Positions 63,235 through 64,000 of a DNA stretch of 64,000 nt are shown here, one piece after another. The notes below the pieces were generated by a model, which worked only from the letters and a program-made list of their open reading frames with translations, did not search any database and had not been told where the DNA came from. How positions within the stretch are numbered: the stretch's first letter is position 1; every line of letters starts with the position of its first letter. This DNA is from Aculops lycopersici (lineage: Eukaryota; Arthropoda; Arachnida; Trombidiformes; Eriophyidae): NCBI GenBank assembly GCA_015350385.1, contig WNKI01000003.1, forward strand, positions 2,517,799 to 2,581,798. The letters run 5' to 3'. The position numbers and the translations under genes were made by a program.

Positions 63235-63302
63235 ACACTGCATGTCATAGTAAGACGCAATTGCACAGCGCGAGATGAGAATCCACGTGGAAAGTCGTGC
63301 AG
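63235..63302 (+). repeat. 68-bp dispersed repeat, copy B
   Basis: Gapless match of about 87% to copy A (58024-58091), same orientation, 236 bp upstream of the IBA57 ATG. The shared core includes ATGAGAATCCA and GGAAAGTCG. Confidence 0.85.
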
Positions 63303-63537
63303 ATCGACAAGTACCTCTCAAAACTGTAAATGTGACGCGACTTCGCAGTTGATGAATTTGTTTTGCGCAGGTCCGTCGCAAAACGTATTTTGGATTTTGA
63401 ACGCGTGTTTCGTAGGGAAATTGTCTCAACTTTTGCGACTTTCTCTTGTGTTGATATGTGATCCCATAGACTTCTGCACTAATCCAAAATTAGCGCCTGG
63501 CTAACGCAAATTTAAATTCATCGACTCTATTGGCACC

Positions 63538-64000
63538 ATGTCTCGTCTCGCCTTGACTAAACTTACAGATAGGAAGCTACTGAGGATCAAGGGTCCAGAT
63601 TGCTACCCTTACCTACAAGGATTATTGTGCAATGATCTCAGATATCTCTACGAACCCGACAAGATTCCTAAAAGAAAGCATGCAAAAGTATCGCCAAATG
63701 TGCTCAGCACTTACATGCTAAATGCTCAAGGACGTGCAATATGTGATCTCCTAGTTTATAGAACACCACTCACAAGGTATCAATGTGAGTTCACACCCCC
63801 AGGTAAAGCAACAGAATATGATGAGCTGCTAATTGAATGCGATGCCAAACTTGCAAGCGGTTTGGCTAATACACTATATGGCTACCGGGTTCGAAGAAAG
63901 ATTGAAATGTCAAGTGAAGATGATTATCATGTTTGGTGCCTTTATCCCACAATCGACCAGCAATCTACCGCTGGACCTCAAAAACATCCAGCCATAGAAC
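63538..64000 (+). CDS. IBA57: IBA57, mitochondrial Fe-S cluster assembly factor (partial, cut by window end)
   Basis: An ATG at 63538 opens 154 codons to the window edge. The start (RKLLRIKGPDCYPYLQGLLC) is the tetrahydrofolate-binding GcvT/YgfZ fold of IBA57. It is followed by YMLNAQGRAICDLLVYR (N-x-QGR-x-x-x-D) and LIECDAKLASGLANTL, then the YRVRRKIE stretch. The YgfZ-family Cys signature would lie outside the window. IBA57 works with ISCA1/ISCA2 to make 4Fe-4S clusters in mitochondria. The N terminus is short (about 13 residues before the fold), so a targeting sequence could be incomplete or lie in an upstream exon. Confidence 0.9.
   Translation, partial: MSRLALTKLTDRKLLRIKGPDCYPYLQGLLCNDLRYLYEPDKIPKRKHAKVSPNVLSTYMLNAQGRAICDLLVYRTPLTRYQCEFTPPGKATEYDELLIECDAKLASGLANTLYGYRVRRKIEMSSEDDYHVWCLYPTIDQQSTAGPQKHPAIE

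Larger units (their letters stand above)
62971..63537. other. Intergenic stretch before IBA57
   Basis: PPCDC-fusion 3' UTR, then the second copy of the 68-bp repeat, then the IBA57 5' flank. Nothing else recognised. Confidence 0.5.

Noticed and set aside
1..64000. CRISPR arrays, rRNA and tRNA genes
   Set aside because: Looked for regularly spaced repeats and for tRNA A/B box patterns by eye. None was convincing.

Overview
The window is animal nuclear DNA, and most genes are single uninterrupted reading frames. It holds conserved metazoan genes (Lifeguard/TMBIM, TM9SF3, Zucchini/PLD6, TSG101, Taspase-1, OATP, IFT70/TTC30, CPOX, Dr1, NDUFAF5, NDUFAF7, IBA57), a copia-type retrotransposon, a hAT-like non-autonomous transposon and AATAAA polyadenylation signals. 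Only three introns can be supported: one in TM9SF3, one in zucchini and one in the LAP-type LRR gene. Such intron poverty with arthropod-style genes suggests a strongly intron-depleted arthropod. A mite is my best guess, from gene content and style only; no marker in the window proves it.

Layout. 1-2.57 kb: 5' part of a minus-strand copia element, broken by one in-frame stop. 3.0-9.5 kb: Lifeguard, TM9SF3, a small secreted heptad-repeat protein on the minus strand, and zucchini. 9.6-13.5 kb: a 1310-residue secreted, single-pass membrane protein (minus). 15.1-16.8 kb: an MFSD6-like transporter. 16.8-32.8 kb: about 16 kb without a convincing gene, rich in microsatellites and GA/CT tracts, holding an 818-bp hAT-like element and an assembly gap beside an (ACGT)n array. 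32.8-36.6 kb: a LAP-family LRR protein without a PDZ domain. 36.8-40.9 kb: a second 1360-residue protein, paralogous to the 9.6-13.5 kb gene. 41.6-51.8 kb: NDUFAF7, TSG101 (minus), Taspase-1 and an OATP transporter. 52-57.7 kb: a small secreted glycine-rich protein (minus), IFT70 (minus), CPOX and Dr1 (minus). 58.3-64 kb: NDUFAF5, a possible small secreted protein, a phosphopantothenoylcysteine decarboxylase fused to two C2H2 zinc fingers, and the start of IBA57, cut by the window end.

How the genes relate. The genes do not form one pathway, but many products act in mitochondria: zucchini on the outer membrane, NDUFAF7 and NDUFAF5 in complex I assembly, CPOX in haem synthesis, and IBA57 in Fe-S cluster assembly. 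Tight divergent pairs (IFT70/CPOX, Dr1/NDUFAF5) probably share promoter regions. Convergent pairs (zucchini/large membrane protein, NDUFAF7/TSG101) have stops close enough for the 3' ends of their transcripts to overlap. The most unusual items are the PPCDC-zinc-finger fusion, the paralogous pair of large uncharacterised membrane proteins, and a 68-bp sequence repeated upstream of two genes for mitochondrial proteins.
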